Shown in pieces: positions 4,788 through 5,104 of a stretch of 5,104 bases of DNA. The translations under genes and the position numbers were made by a program. Source of the DNA: Ruminococcus sp. UBA4350 (GTDB taxonomy: Bacteria; Bacillota; Clostridia; Oscillospirales; Ruminococcaceae); the NCBI GenBank assembly GCA_002394125.1, contig DGSY01000156.1:1-5104 (forward strand). The letters are read 5' to 3'. Each line of letters begins with the position of its first letter. Within the stretch, counting starts at the first letter, position 1. The notes beneath the pieces are model-generated. The model worked only from the letters and a program-made list of their open reading frames with translations. It ran no database searches and was not told the DNA's origin.

Positions 4788-5104
4788 TAAAGTGATATGC
4801 CCATCGCTGAAATCACCCGAAAACATCGTATCTTCGGCATGAGGGTTGAAATTTCACGGTTAATATGGTATTAAATAGTCACTATATTACCGCGCTGCAT
4901 ATCCCAGCGAAAACCTCACAGAATCGCACAATACACTACATCACAGCAAATATGTCCAGCGTAATCCGGTGCAATTTATTGTAACCCGGTTGACCATTCG
5001 TTGTCCAAATCAGAATAAGACAGGTGAATATATCGTAAGAAAACACGCTTTCAAATAGTACATTTTGGCAGCTCTTTTTGTCGGCAGCATCGCCACGGTC
5101 TTAT
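4788..5104 (+). repeat. Dispersed repeat, copy B, running off the window
   Basis: Direct-orientation partner of copy A. The gap-free part is 4809-5049, with invariant cores at 4840-4867 and 4981-5049. The minus-strand reading equivalent to the open frame of copy A contains several stops here, and the copy A hairpin near 5050 is not formed. Homology is still clear at 5085-5097 (GTCGGCAGCATCG), so the element continues past the window end. The preceding bases 4714-4787 hold nothing recognisable. Confidence 0.85.

Noticed and set aside
1304..5104. CRISPR array or composite transposon
   Set aside because: The repeats are long, only two or three in number and kilobases apart; no transposase, short terminal inverted repeats or target duplications can be defined in the window.

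Overview
The window reads as a chromosomal segment of a low-to-mid GC Firmicute, most likely a gut Clostridia member of the Ruminococcus/Oscillospiraceae type. The grounds are strong AGGAGG-type ribosome binding sites, a consensus sigma-A promoter, lipobox lipoproteins, a Fur-family operator, and protein families (CX4CX2C radical SAM, small HHxC membrane protein, His-rich ZnuA) that I associate with that group. The genus is inference. All recognisable genes lie on the + strand.

Layout. (1) Bases 1-858 carry a nearly complete radical SAM enzyme that lacks only its extreme N-terminus. (2) Bases 855-1241 hold gene debris: the first codons of a DUF3795-like protein overlapping the radical SAM stop, then the C-terminal part of a TetR-like regulator with a frameshift, closed by a strong intrinsic terminator. 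(3) Bases 1242-1970 have no credible gene. They contain copy A of a dispersed repeat of at least 300 bp. (4) Bases 1974-4522 are a zinc-uptake locus. It starts with a consensus promoter and a Fur/Zur-type operator, then a 98-aa two-helix membrane protein with an HHDC/CxxC loop, an intrinsic terminator, a ZnuA/AdcA-like lipoprotein, a fused znuC'-'znuB reading frame, and a small lipoprotein. (5) Bases 4523-5104 hold a truncated next gene overrun by an inverted partial repeat copy (C), a long hairpin terminator, and direct repeat copy B, which runs off the window.

How it works together. The operator suggests that zinc starvation switches the locus on. ZnuA would capture zinc outside the cell, ZnuC would power transport and ZnuB would be the channel. 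Here, however, ZnuC stops just after its signature motif and joins in frame to the last roughly 47 residues of ZnuB. Walker B, the H-loop and nearly the whole channel are missing. As sequenced, this locus cannot encode a working transporter, unless the junction is an assembly artefact or an intact copy lies elsewhere.

Most notable: the in-frame znuC-znuB deletion; two direct repeat copies flanking the whole zinc locus, gap-free over 241 bp (202 of 241 identical by my hand count) with an embedded 69-bp block identical at 68 positions; and a recurrent pattern of truncated gene starts joined to unrelated sequence (three places in 5 kb). I found no CRISPR array, tRNA, rRNA or intact transposase.
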